NCBI RefSeq assembly: GCF_000504285.1
Contig: NZ_KI632511.1
Span: forward strand, 3,159,372 to 3,223,371
Direction: 5' to 3'
DNA length: 64,000 nucleotides
From: Actinospica robiniae DSM 44927
GTDB lineage: Bacteria > Actinomycetota > Actinomycetes > Streptomycetales > Catenulisporaceae
Part shown: positions 41,836 to 50,483 of the stretch, in pieces
Layout: the number at the start of each line of letters is the position of its first letter
Position numbering within the stretch: position 1 is the stretch's first letter
Position numbers and translations under genes: made by a program
Notes under the pieces: model-generated
Seen by the model: only the letters and a program-made list of their open reading frames with translations
What the model was told of the DNA's origin: nothing
Databases searched by the model: none

Positions 41836-44697
41836 GTGACTCCCGCGAATCCGCGCGGACATGACGCATCATCGGACCATGGGTCGTACCGTCACTTCGC
41901 GCTGTCCGCGCAGCGACGCCCGGAGCGGGTGTTGACCTCCCGCCCCTCCCGTACGGACCCGATCGCCAGCACCGCCCGGCCCGACCGCGTCTTGCGGGGC
42001 CTGGTGGCCGCGTTCCTCGTGATCTCGGCCGCGGCGTTCGGCTGCTACGAGCTCCTGCCGGCCGGCCAGATGGCGTCCTGGGCGGTGCTCGGGATCGCCG
42101 CGCTCGCCGCCGTGGTCGTCGGAGTGATGCGGCATAAGCCGGACCCGGCGCTGCCGTGGGTGCTGTTGGGCGTCTCCCTGGCGATCGAGATCATCGCCGA
42201 CCTGGTCTACCAGTCGCTCGGCGGCTCGATCGGCGGCGACGGACCCTTCCCCAGCGCAGCGGACGCGATCTATGTCGCCGTCTACCCGGTGATGATCTAC
42301 GCGCTGCTGGGGTTCGTCCGGCGCGATCCGCCGGAGTACAGCCGCGGGACCCTGCTGGACGTGCTGATCGTGGCGGTCGGGTTCGGAGCGCTCAGCTGGG
42401 GAGTGTTCAGCGTTCCGGTCACACCGCTGCCGCAGCTGTCGGTGCTGGCCATGACGATCCTGTTCGCGTACCTGCTCGGGGACCCGCTGGTGTTCGCGCT
42501 CACGCTCCAACTGCCGCTGTCCGGGCGGCTGCGCTCCTGGCCGGTCTGGCTGCTGCTGCTCGGCGCGCTCGGATCGCTCTACTCCGACACCTACTTCGCG
42601 CTGACGGAGCTGCACCCGGACTGGCCGTCGGCGCCCGGTGAGATCATCGGCTATGCAGCCTTCTACATCACGTGGGGTCTGGCCGCGCTGCTGCCAGCGA
42701 TGGCGAAGGTCGTGCAGCCGCCGGCGGGACGGCCCTGGGCGCTGGTCGCCCCGCGCACCTGGATCGCGCTGCTGTGCTGCGCGGCGCTGATCAGCCCGGT
42801 GCTGCTGCTCGTCAACGCCTACCGCTCCACGCCACGCGACACGCAGGTGCTGGTGGGCTGCTGCATCACGATCTTCCTGCTCGTCTTCGCCCGGCTCGTC
42901 CAGGCGATGCGGGCGTGGCAGCGCACGTCGTTGCGGCGCGAGGCCCAGGCCTATCTGCACACCCTGATCGCGGATGCGCAGGACTCCATCATCGTGGCCT
43001 CCCCGCGCGGCGAAGTGCGCTTCTCCAGCCACTCCGCGCAGCGTCTGTTCGGCGCGCGGCTCGGCCGCGGCCCGGTGTCCGGGCTCTTCACCGGCGGCGA
43101 CCGGGACCGGGTCGCGCACTGCTTCGACGAGCTCGACGACGATCCGCACGCCGCGCCGCGCTGGCCGACCGCCGTACACGTGCGGTCCGCGGACGAGCGG
43201 ATCGTGCGCGCCGAGGCCCGGTGGAGCGACTTGCGCGAGGATCCGGCCGTGCGCGGCATCGCGTTGACGCTGCGCGACGTGACCGAGGAGCGGCGGCTCG
43301 AGGACGAGCTGCGCAAGCAGGCGCTGACCGATCCGCTGACCGGGTTGATGAACCGTCAGGCGCTGCAGCTGCTGATGCTCCGGGACCAGAACGCGGCCGC
43401 TGAGGACCCGGGCGCCGGGGGCCTGCTGATGATCGACCTCGATGACTTCAAGGAGGTCAACGACACCCTCGGCCATCCGATCGGCGACGAGGTGCTGGTG
43501 GCGTTCGCCGGTCGGATCCTGGAGCACGTGCGCGCGGAGGACGCCGTGGCCAGGCTCGGCGGCGACGAGTTCGCCGTGCTCATGGCGCACCGCTCGGACC
43601 CGTCGATGCTCGAGGCGGTCGCGCAGCGGCTCGGCGAGGCGTTCGACGAACCGCTGGAGACCAGCGCCGGACCGCTGCGGGTGGCGGCGAGCCTAGGACT
43701 CGTCGCCTTCGGGCCGGCGGCGTACCCCGAGACGCCGGACGAGGCGCAGGCGCAGGAAGCCGACCGGGACACGGACCCCGACGCGTTGATGCGCGCGGCC
43801 GACCTGGCGATGTACGCGGCGAAGGCCGAGGGCAAGCACCGCTGGCGCCGCTATCACGCCGGCCTGCTCGACCAGGCCGTACGCCGGTCCGAGCTGCGCG
43901 CGGCCCTCGACGAGACGCTCGCGCAGGGCGCGCTCGCCGTCTGGTACCAGCCGATCGTCCACCTCGACACGCGGCAGGTCTTCGGCTTCGAGGCCCTGGT
44001 CCGCTGGCCGCATCCCACCCTCGGCCTGCTCGGGCCCGATGTGTTCATCCCGCTGGCGGAGGAGACCGGGCAGATCCTGGAGCTGGGACGGCAGGTGCTG
44101 CGGATCGCCGCGAAACAGGCGGTGGCCTGGAGTGCCCTGAGACCCGTCCCGGGCTGCTCCATCAACGTCAACGTGTCGGTGCGTCAACTGCGCGAAGAGG
44201 GATTCGTCGAGGCGGTGCGCGACGTCGTCGCGGAGGTCGGGATCGAGCCGAGGCACCTGGTGCTCGAGGTCACCGAGACGGCGCTGCTCGATCACGACGA
44301 CGTCGAGGTGCGCGAGCGCCTGCAGCATCTGCGCGACCTCGGCGTCGCCATCGCGCTGGACGACTTCGGCACTGGCTACGCCTCGCTGATCTCGCTGCAC
44401 GACATGCCGATCGACATCATCAAGGTGGACAAGTCGTTCACCAGCAGACTCACCACCTCCGACCGCATGCGCCGACTCGTCCGGGGCCTGCTCGCGATCG
44501 GCGAGGCGATGGGCATCCATACGATGGCGGAGGGCGTCGAGTCCTGGGAACAGCACGAACAGCTGCTCGCCCTCGGCACCCGAGCGGGGCAGGGCTTTCT
44601 GTACGGACGGCCGCTGACCCCCGCGGACGCCTCGACGGTGTGGGTGGCGCACCGCCCGCTTCCGGTGGAGGACCCGCGGACGTCGCCGGATGCGTGA
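41836..44697 (+). CDS. Membrane-bound GGDEF-EAL protein (cyclic-di-GMP synthase/phosphodiesterase)
   Basis: A 953-residue protein. About ten membrane helices lie in residues 50-365. A PAS-like segment spans about 375-490 (LIADAQDSIIVASPRGEVRF). The GGDEF domain at about 495-670 has the intact active motif RLGGDEFAV. The EAL domain at about 690-940 has EALVRWPHP, EVTETALLDHDD, LDDFGTGYASL and AEGVES. Both domains retain key residues, so it may both make and break c-di-GMP, a signal that controls development in actinomycetes. The GTG at 41836 is used; a later start cannot be excluded. Confidence 0.92.
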   Translation: MTPANPRGHDASSDHGSYRHFALSAQRRPERVLTSRPSRTDPIASTARPDRVLRGLVAAFLVISAAAFGCYELLPAGQMASWAVLGIAALAAVVVGVMRHKPDPALPWVLLGVSLAIEIIADLVYQSLGGSIGGDGPFPSAADAIYVAVYPVMIYALLGFVRRDPPEYSRGTLLDVLIVAVGFGALSWGVFSVPVTPLPQLSVLAMTILFAYLLGDPLVFALTLQLPLSGRLRSWPVWLLLLGALGSLYSDTYFALTELHPDWPSAPGEIIGYAAFYITWGLAALLPAMAKVVQPPAGRPWALVAPRTWIALLCCAALISPVLLLVNAYRSTPRDTQVLVGCCITIFLLVFARLVQAMRAWQRTSLRREAQAYLHTLIADAQDSIIVASPRGEVRFSSHSAQRLFGARLGRGPVSGLFTGGDRDRVAHCFDELDDDPHAAPRWPTAVHVRSADERIVRAEARWSDLREDPAVRGIALTLRDVTEERRLEDELRKQALTDPLTGLMNRQALQLLMLRDQNAAAEDPGAGGLLMIDLDDFKEVNDTLGHPIGDEVLVAFAGRILEHVRAEDAVARLGGDEFAVLMAHRSDPSMLEAVAQRLGEAFDEPLETSAGPLRVAASLGLVAFGPAAYPETPDEAQAQEADRDTDPDALMRAADLAMYAAKAEGKHRWRRYHAGLLDQAVRRSELRAALDETLAQGALAVWYQPIVHLDTRQVFGFEALVRWPHPTLGLLGPDVFIPLAEETGQILELGRQVLRIAAKQAVAWSALRPVPGCSINVNVSVRQLREEGFVEAVRDVVAEVGIEPRHLVLEVTETALLDHDDVEVRERLQHLRDLGVAIALDDFGTGYASLISLHDMPIDIIKVDKSFTSRLTTSDRMRRLVRGLLAIGEAMGIHTMAEGVESWEQHEQLLALGTRAGQGFLYGRPLTPADASTVWVAHRPLPVEDPRTSPDA

Positions 44698-44736
44698 ACG
44701 CCGCGGCCGCGCGGCGCGATCCCCCGCCTGCTTCGG

Positions 44737-45414
44737 TCAGCGGGCGCGGACGTCCTTGAGCAGTCCGAGGTTCCATTCGCCCACGAAGAAGGTCTTCTCC
44801 GGATACTGATCGCGCACGGCGGCCACCGCGGCTTCCATCGGCGAGAGCACGCTCCGGCTGGAGACCGCCTGGAGGAAGGGCCGATCGGGCTCGGCCCAAT
44901 CCTCGGGGCGCCCGGCCTTCTCCCGTCCGCGGGCGACGACCCTGCGCGCCGACCAGCGCACCGCGCGATCGAGGTAGTCGACCGGATGTTGATTGTGGCT
45001 GCGGTGCCATGCGGCATCATCGAGGGCGACGACCAGGACGAGCTCCGCGCGCTCGGCGAAATGCCGATCCCAGAACCACGGTCCGCCGCCGGCGAGCCAG
45101 CGCGGCTCCGCGGCGAGCTGCCGGGCGACCTCTTCGAGCTCCGCCGCATCACGCGGCACACCTTCGCGGTCGTACAGGTAGGGGCGACTGACGATCGGTT
45201 CCAGGCCCAGCGTGGTCCTCATGTGTCCATAGGTGGAGGTCTCGTATCCGGGCACGTAGACCTCGGTTACCCCGCCGTCGAGCAGCTTCGCCCAGAGCTC
45301 GTCCTTCCCCTGCTGGGGGACGGCGTCCTGGGGCACGGCGTCCTGGGGGACGGCGTCCTGGGGAACGGCGTCCTGGGGAACGGCGTCCTGGGGCCCCTCC
45401 GGATTCTCCACCAC
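44737..45414 (-). CDS. Hypothetical protein with QDAVP tandem repeats at the N-terminus
   Basis: A 225-residue protein. Residues about 9-33 are five QDAVP units from a 15 bp DNA repeat. The rest is a compact soluble domain (LWAKLLDGGVTEVYVPGYET, ELVLVVALDDAAWHRSHNQH, PEKTFFVGEWNLGLLKDV) with a hydrophobic strand like the core of a nucleotide-binding fold but no P-loop. I do not recognise the family. An in-frame shorter start after the repeats is not obvious. Confidence 0.6.
   Translation of the reverse strand: MVENPEGPQDAVPQDAVPQDAVPQDAVPQDAVPQQGKDELWAKLLDGGVTEVYVPGYETSTYGHMRTTLGLEPIVSRPYLYDREGVPRDAAELEEVARQLAAEPRWLAGGGPWFWDRHFAERAELVLVVALDDAAWHRSHNQHPVDYLDRAVRWSARRVVARGREKAGRPEDWAEPDRPFLQAVSSRSVLSPMEAAVAAVRDQYPEKTFFVGEWNLGLLKDVRAR
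45316..45390. repeat. Five tandem 15 bp units (GGGNACGGCGTCCTG)
   Basis: Units at 45316, 45331, 45346, 45361 and 45376 differ only at the fourth base. They encode QDAVP on the minus strand. Unit length is a multiple of three, so copy-number change keeps the frame. Confidence 0.92.
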
Positions 45415-45540
45415 AAGCCATGCTAATCACGTCCTTCCCACAAGGGCGGAACCCACCGATCCGCCGTATGGGGGAAAGACGCGGACCGGGCCGGACACGC
45501 GGCGCGCCACGGCATCAGAGCACGCAAATCCTGGCTTTAG

Positions 45541-46251
45541 ATGAACGGCATGTCATGGACACTCCCCTATCGCGCGGCGCTGTCGGCTTTCGTCGGCGCG
45601 GTCGCCCTCGTCTCGACGCTGTCGGCGCCGGCCCACGCCGCGGAGCAGCCGGTGGCGGCGCCGGCCTACTCCACTTCGCACATGCCGGCGCCGCCCCGCC
45701 TCCCCCGCGACTTCCGCGGCAAGGGCACGTGGATCGTCCGCGACCTCGGCATCACCGTGCCCTTCACCTGGGAGGGCAGAGACGGCGACAGCCAGATGAC
45801 CGCCGGCGGCCCGCGGTACCCGATCTGGTTCACGAACCTGATCTACCGCGGTTCGCTCTACACCTTGACGTACAAGTGGCCCGGCCCGGTCTCGCACGCG
45901 TGCTCCCGGATCCCCGGCTTCGGCCTCACCCAGCTGAACGACGCCCTGCGCGGCGCGCGCTTCGTCGGCTCCGAGATCCTCCAGGGCAGTGCGGACCGGC
46001 GGGTGAACCACTGGCGGGTCGGCGTCGTCGTGCCGAAGCGCCCGCCCGGGAGTTTCCTGCGGCTCCCCCTCGCGCTGGGCGACGTCTACGTCGACCAGGA
46101 CGACCGCGGCACCTTCTGGCAGGTCCTCCAGTTCGGCGTCCAGAACCTCTTCGACCCCCAGCTGGACGAGTGGCTGCAGATGCGCACCTTCGACCACCGG
46201 CCCGGCGTGGTCGACCTCCCGCGGCGCTGCGCGGCGCTCGCGCAGACCTGA
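45541..46251 (+). CDS. Secreted hypothetical protein, 236 aa
   Basis: A signal peptide lies at about residues 1-34 (ALSAFVGAVALVSTLSAPAHA). The mature part has a conserved look: FRGKGTWIVRDLGITVPFTWEGRDGDSQM, PIWFTNLIYRGSLYTLTYKWPG and LRLPLALGDVYVDQDDRGTFWQVLQFG. There are two Cys, near CSRIPGF and RRCAAL. It resembles an actinomycete family of exported proteins of unknown function. ATG at 45541 or 45550. It ends at a bidirectional terminator facing the conservon. Confidence 0.7.
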   Translation: MNGMSWTLPYRAALSAFVGAVALVSTLSAPAHAAEQPVAAPAYSTSHMPAPPRLPRDFRGKGTWIVRDLGITVPFTWEGRDGDSQMTAGGPRYPIWFTNLIYRGSLYTLTYKWPGPVSHACSRIPGFGLTQLNDALRGARFVGSEILQGSADRRVNHWRVGVVVPKRPPGSFLRLPLALGDVYVDQDDRGTFWQVLQFGVQNLFDPQLDEWLQMRTFDHRPGVVDLPRRCAALAQT

Positions 46252-46268
46252 CGGCTCGTCACGGGCTC

Positions 46269-46294
46269 GCCCCCGGGCTCGCAGGCCCGGGGGC
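46269..46294. terminator. Bidirectional terminator between the exported protein and cvnD
   Basis: GCCCCCGGGC (46269-46278), loop TCGCAG, GCCCGGGGGC (46285-46294); a perfect 10 bp stem between convergent genes. Confidence 0.78.
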
Positions 46295-46298
46295 GGCC

Positions 46299-46916
46299 TC
46301 ACCCGGTCGCGCGCTCCGTCGCCACCTGCCCGTAGCCCGCCATCAGATGGTCGACGAGGCACAGCAGCACATCGCGGCTGACCGTGCGGTGGCGCAGGTC
46401 CCCCATCAGGATGGGGACGCGCGGGTCGAGGTCGAGGGCGTCGCGCACCTCCGCGATCGAGCGCTCCAGGCGTCCGTCGAAGCAGTTGACCGCGACCACG
46501 AACGGGATGCCGCGGTTCTCGAAGAAGTCGATGGCGCCGAAGCTCGACTGCAGCCGCCGGGTGTCGGCGATCACCACCGCGCCGAGTGCCCCGAGCACGA
46601 GGTCGTCCCACATGAACCAGAAGCGGTCCTGCCCCGGCGTGCCGAAGAGGTAGACCACCAGGTCGGGGCTGATCGTGATGCGCCCGAAGTCCATCGCCAC
46701 CGTCGTGGTGACCTTCTCGCCGATGCCGGCCATGTCGTCCACGCCGACGCTCGCGACCGTCAGGTACTCCTCGGTGCGCAGCGGCGCGACCTCGCTCACC
46801 GCCCCGACCATCGTCGTCTTGCCCACGCCGAAGCCGCCGGCGATCAGGAACTTCACCGCGGCCGCCGCGCTGCCCTCGCGCGGGCCGGACCACGGCTCAG
46901 AGCCGTCGTAACCCAT
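46299..46916 (-). CDS. cvnD: Conservon GTPase CvnD
   Basis: A 205-residue Ras-like GTPase. P-loop GGFGVGKTTMV near residues 27-37; switch region with TTTVAMDFGRI; LFGTPGQDRFWFMW (G3-like); and VAVNCFDG as the NKxD variant (NCFD). The last gene of the conservon. It acts with CvnA-C as a membrane-linked signalling complex likened to eukaryotic G-protein systems and known in Streptomyces to influence development. Its start overlaps cvnC by 20 bp. Confidence 0.93.
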   Translation of the reverse strand: MGYDGSEPWSGPREGSAAAAVKFLIAGGFGVGKTTMVGAVSEVAPLRTEEYLTVASVGVDDMAGIGEKVTTTVAMDFGRITISPDLVVYLFGTPGQDRFWFMWDDLVLGALGAVVIADTRRLQSSFGAIDFFENRGIPFVVAVNCFDGRLERSIAEVRDALDLDPRVPILMGDLRHRTVSRDVLLCLVDHLMAGYGQVATERATG

Positions 46917-47292
46917 CTCGCACCGCCTCCAGGAGTCGTTTGTCCGGCTGCTGCCCGGCCGTCACGGCCCGCGGATGACGGGTGGTCACGGCGCCCAGCG
47001 CGATCAGGTCGCAGATCAGGATCTTCGTCACGGCCACCGGGAGGTCGAGCTCCGCGGCGAGCTCGGCGATGGCCGTGGGGGTGGCGCATCGGTCCAGGAT
47101 GAAACGGTGCTCCGGCTCGAGGCCGCGCACCGGCAGCTGCGCCGGCGGCGGGTCGATCGCGGCGACCACCGTGATCAGGCTCAGATCCGGCCGGGCGGAA
47201 GCGGTGCGGCCCTGGGTGATCGTGTACGGCCGGACCGAGGAGTTCTCCGGATCGTCATCGAGGGGCACGTCGGCCCAGTGGCGCTCCGGCAT
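46897..47292 (-). CDS. cvnC: Conservon protein CvnC (DUF742)
   Basis: A 131-residue DUF742 protein: VRPYTITQGRTASARPDLSL, LEPEHRFILDRCATPTAIAE and the HTH-like AELAAELDLPVAVTKILICDL, ending LLEAVRDGLRRL. DUF742 proteins bind the CvnD GTPase. It overlaps cvnB by 38 bp and cvnD by 20 bp, so the whole operon is coupled. Confidence 0.93.
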   Translation of the reverse strand: MPERHWADVPLDDDPENSSVRPYTITQGRTASARPDLSLITVVAAIDPPPAQLPVRGLEPEHRFILDRCATPTAIAELAAELDLPVAVTKILICDLIALGAVTTRHPRAVTAGQQPDKRLLEAVRDGLRRL

Positions 47293-47737
47293 CGGCTCCC
47301 TCCTCGCCGTGTTCCGGACCGACCCGGGTCTCGGTGCCGAGGTGCCGGCCGACCTGCAGCACCAGGGTGTGCATGGCCACCGCCATCACCTCGGCGTCCA
47401 CCTCCTGGTCCGCCAGCACGGCGAGGTGCGTGCCGTGGCCGGCCGCGCTGACGAACAGCCACAGGCCCGCCAGCTCCACGATGATCTGGCGCACGCCGCC
47501 GCCGCCGAACAGCTCGCCGACCCCGCGGGCCAGGCTCTGCTGCCCGGTGGCGATCGCGGCCAGCCGCTCGGCGTCGGCGCGCTCGATCCCCTTCGACTGG
47601 CTGACCACGAGGCCGTCGTCGGACAGCACGATCGCGTGCCGGGTGCCGGGGACCTGGTCGACCAGGCGGTCGAGCAGCCAGTCGAGGTCGCGGTCGGTGG
47701 CCGTGGTGCGCTGCGGCAGGGAGGATCGCTCTGTCAT
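47255..47737 (-). CDS. cvnB: Conservon protein CvnB (roadblock/LC7)
   Basis: A 160-residue roadblock/LC7 protein: LDWLLDRLVDQVPGTRHAIV, GLVVSQSKGIERADAERLAA and LVLQVGRHLG. Such proteins regulate partner GTPases. Its ATG overlaps the cvnA stop as ATGA. The C-terminal about 30 residues overlap cvnC and are less conserved. Confidence 0.92.
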   Translation of the reverse strand: MTERSSLPQRTTATDRDLDWLLDRLVDQVPGTRHAIVLSDDGLVVSQSKGIERADAERLAAIATGQQSLARGVGELFGGGGVRQIIVELAGLWLFVSAAGHGTHLAVLADQEVDAEVMAVAMHTLVLQVGRHLGTETRVGPEHGEEGADAGAPLGRRAPR

Positions 47738-50145
47738 CGTTCGCCTTCTTCCGTGTTCGGTTCGCCCTCGGCGGCCAGCCGCGCCAGCCGGGACTGGCGT
47801 TGGAAGGCGCCGACCGTGGCCCCGGCCCGTCCCGGTCGCACCGGTTCCGGCGCCGCTTCGGCCTGCGCCGGCTCGGCGGCAGCGCCGTTTCCGTCGCCGG
47901 GCCTGCGCAGCTCCGTCACCAGGCTCGCCTGGCGTACCCGGCGCGGCAGCGGATCGAGCCCGGACCCGCCGTCCGGGACCGCCGCCGGCAAGCCGACGGC
48001 CGCGAGTGCCGGCTCGGGCTCGGGCACGCCGATCCGCTCCGGCGCGCTCGCTTCGACCGGCAGCGCGGCCGCCTCTTCGGCGGCGGCGATGATCGCCGAA
48101 AGCCGGCTGCCGGCTTCGAACTCGTCGTCGTCGGCGATGGAGGGCGGCAGCTGCTCCTCGCTGAGCACGAGCTCGGCCGGGATCAGCACGACCACGCGCG
48201 TGCCGCCGAAGGAGGAGGGCCGCAGCTCGACCTTCACCCCGAGGTTCGCCGCCAGCCGGGCCACCACGTACAGGCCGAGGCGCGCGTCGTCGGCCCGGGA
48301 GAGCACGTCCATCCGGGGCGGCTCGATCATCATAGCATTGATCTCAACATACTGTGCATCGTCCATGCCGACGCCGCGGTCCTCGATCTCGACCGCCAGG
48401 CCGTGCGACACCGGCGCGGCGCTCACCTCGACCGGCGTCGGCGGCTTGGAGAAGGAGACGGCGTTCTCCATCAGCTCCGCGAGCATGTGCACGAGCGCGC
48501 CGACCGCGCGTTCGGCGATCCACACCCGGCTGCGCGTGTCGATCCGGATCCGCCGGTAGTCCTGCACCTCGCCCTGGGCCGAACGCAGCACGTTGAGCAG
48601 CGGGACCGGCTTGCGCCAGCGCCGTTGCGGCTGCCCGCCGCCGAGGATGACCAGGTTCTCCTCGTACCGGCGCAGCCGCGTGGTGAGATGGTCGAGGTCG
48701 AACAGGCCCTCGAGCATCGCGGAGTCCTCGTACTGCCGCTCCATCTCGCTCAGCCGCTTCATCTGCAGGCCGATCAGCAGCTGCGTGCGCCGCGCGATGC
48801 GCTGCAGCAGCCGCTCGAAGCCGCGGTACTGCTCGACCTGCCGCACCGACGTCTCCAGCGCGCTGCTCCGGGCCGCGTTCAGCGCCCGGCCCAGCATGCC
48901 CAGTTCGTCGCCGCTGTAGCGCAGCTCCGGAAGTTCCGCGGCCGCGTCGACCTGCTCGCCCCGCCGCATCCGCTCGACCACCTCGGGCAGCCGCGTCTCG
49001 AGCCGGATCGCCGCCTCGCGCAGCGCGGAGATGCGCCGCCGCAGCCGGCCGACGAGCCAGGAGGTGAACGCGATCACCAGGATGACGCCTACCGCGCCCA
49101 GGACGCTCTGCAGGATCAGGTGCGAACGCAGCGAACTGAGCACCTCGTTGCCGCTCGCCAGGATGTAGCCGGTCTCGACCTGGGTCACCTGCATGAGCCG
49201 CGGATCGAGCGCGGCCGTGACCTGCTGCCACTGCCGGCCGAGCGCCGGCGACACCGCCGTGTCGCCGCTGCCCGCGGACTCGGGCGCGCTGAGCAGGCTC
49301 TGCTCGACCGCGGTCTTCTGCTGCCAGGTCGAGCCGGTGATCAGGCTCTGGTAGAGGCCTGAGATAGACGCCGGGAAGCTCGGGATGACCTCGTCCTGGT
49401 AGATGAACTGCTGGGCGCCGACGGCCTGGGCGATCTCAGCACGCTGAGCGCCGGTCAGCCGGCCGGAGGCCGCGCCGGCGGTGATGATCGCGTCCTCGCG
49501 CGAGATCATCTCCTGTCCCCAGGCCGGGAGCATCGTCGGCGCGACCTTGACGTCGATGTCTGCGACGCCGGTTTTGCTCAACGCGGTGAACAGCGACAGG
49601 TCCGAGCCGACCAGGGCCGTGTACTCGTCGAAGGCCTGCTGCTGCGTGGCCGTGCCGTTGTCGATCGCGGCCCGGTAGGCCGGAAGCTTCGTCAGGCCCG
49701 CCTCGAGCTGCTGCAGGCTCGCGGTGATGTCCGCGGGCATCCCGCCGGAGAGCGAGGAGAGGATCGTGGCCGAGGCGTCCGTGGCCTTGCGCGCCTGCGC
49801 CAGTTTCGCTTTGTACGCCGCGGGATCCGCCAATGCGGCCGCGTTCAGCTGGCGCTCCTGCTGGAGGGCGTAGAAGATCTCGACCGTCGGGACCGACCCG
49901 TTGTGGACGACCACGCTGTTCTCGCGGTTCTTCGCAGTCTGCCAGTCGCTGTAGAGCTGCCCCGAGTTGTCGGCCAGCAGCGCCACCATCGCGGCGCTGG
50001 GGACGAACGCCAGGACGAGCAGGACGACGCGCAGGGAGAGCTGCCGGCCGTCGCCGTTCTCCGCGGTCCGCCGGCCCTGCGCCGTTCGCTGAGGCCGTGC
50101 CGTTCGCGCATGGAGTGCCACCAAAAGCCCCCACCAGGCTCGCAT
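47734..50145 (-). CDS. cvnA: Conservon sensor histidine-kinase-like protein CvnA
   Basis: An 803-residue membrane sensor. Helix 1 lies at about 38-58 (LSLRVVLLVLAFVPSAAMVAL), followed by a large extracellular nitrate/nitrite-sensor-like domain. Helix 2 is at about 338-360 (SVLGAVGVILVIAFTSWLVG), then a HAMP-like linker. The ATPase part has N-box LAELMENAVSF, G1 IEDRGVGMD and G2 RLGLYVVARLAANLG. The usual phospho-His box is not apparent in RRTQLLIGLQMKRLSEMER, as usual for CvnA. The long acidic C-terminus is variable. Confidence 0.92.
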   Translation of the reverse strand: MRAWWGLLVALHARTARPQRTAQGRRTAENGDGRQLSLRVVLLVLAFVPSAAMVALLADNSGQLYSDWQTAKNRENSVVVHNGSVPTVEIFYALQQERQLNAAALADPAAYKAKLAQARKATDASATILSSLSGGMPADITASLQQLEAGLTKLPAYRAAIDNGTATQQQAFDEYTALVGSDLSLFTALSKTGVADIDVKVAPTMLPAWGQEMISREDAIITAGAASGRLTGAQRAEIAQAVGAQQFIYQDEVIPSFPASISGLYQSLITGSTWQQKTAVEQSLLSAPESAGSGDTAVSPALGRQWQQVTAALDPRLMQVTQVETGYILASGNEVLSSLRSHLILQSVLGAVGVILVIAFTSWLVGRLRRRISALREAAIRLETRLPEVVERMRRGEQVDAAAELPELRYSGDELGMLGRALNAARSSALETSVRQVEQYRGFERLLQRIARRTQLLIGLQMKRLSEMERQYEDSAMLEGLFDLDHLTTRLRRYEENLVILGGGQPQRRWRKPVPLLNVLRSAQGEVQDYRRIRIDTRSRVWIAERAVGALVHMLAELMENAVSFSKPPTPVEVSAAPVSHGLAVEIEDRGVGMDDAQYVEINAMMIEPPRMDVLSRADDARLGLYVVARLAANLGVKVELRPSSFGGTRVVVLIPAELVLSEEQLPPSIADDDEFEAGSRLSAIIAAAEEAAALPVEASAPERIGVPEPEPALAAVGLPAAVPDGGSGLDPLPRRVRQASLVTELRRPGDGNGAAAEPAQAEAAPEPVRPGRAGATVGAFQRQSRLARLAAEGEPNTEEGER

Positions 50146-50304
50146 AGACGGCCACCGCGTTCGGGGCCGAGCGTTGACGCACGGATACTACCCGTCACGG
50201 TAGCCACCGCCAATCACGACTCTGCGACGTTTCGTGAAGGCCTGGACCGGAGCCGTCCGGGAGGCGGGCGGAGAACGGGGCGAGGAGCAGGGCGAGGGTA
50301 AGAA

Positions 50305-50342
50305 CTTGCGATTGCATCGCAAGAAAATCTTGCAAGCTTGCA
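50305..50342. promoter_or_regulatory. Two adjacent dyads upstream of the second GH87 gene
   Basis: CTTGCGA-TTGCA-TCGCAAG (50305-50323) is a perfect 7 bp dyad. TGCAAGCTTGCA (50331-50342) is a perfect 12 bp palindrome. Their centres are about 22 bp apart, roughly two helical turns, and about 150-180 bp before the start at 50484. The rest of the 338 bp gap (50146-50483) shows no gene. Confidence 0.6.
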
Positions 50343-50483
50343 TCATCGCGCTAATCTCAAAGAAATTTTCGACGCAAGGCTTGTGGACTCCCTGACGCCG
50401 GCTTTACTGTCAGCTCACCTCGCGGCGTTCGCCCAGCCCCGAGTCCGCTTGCGCCACCTGACTGAGAGAGGCGAACACTTTCG

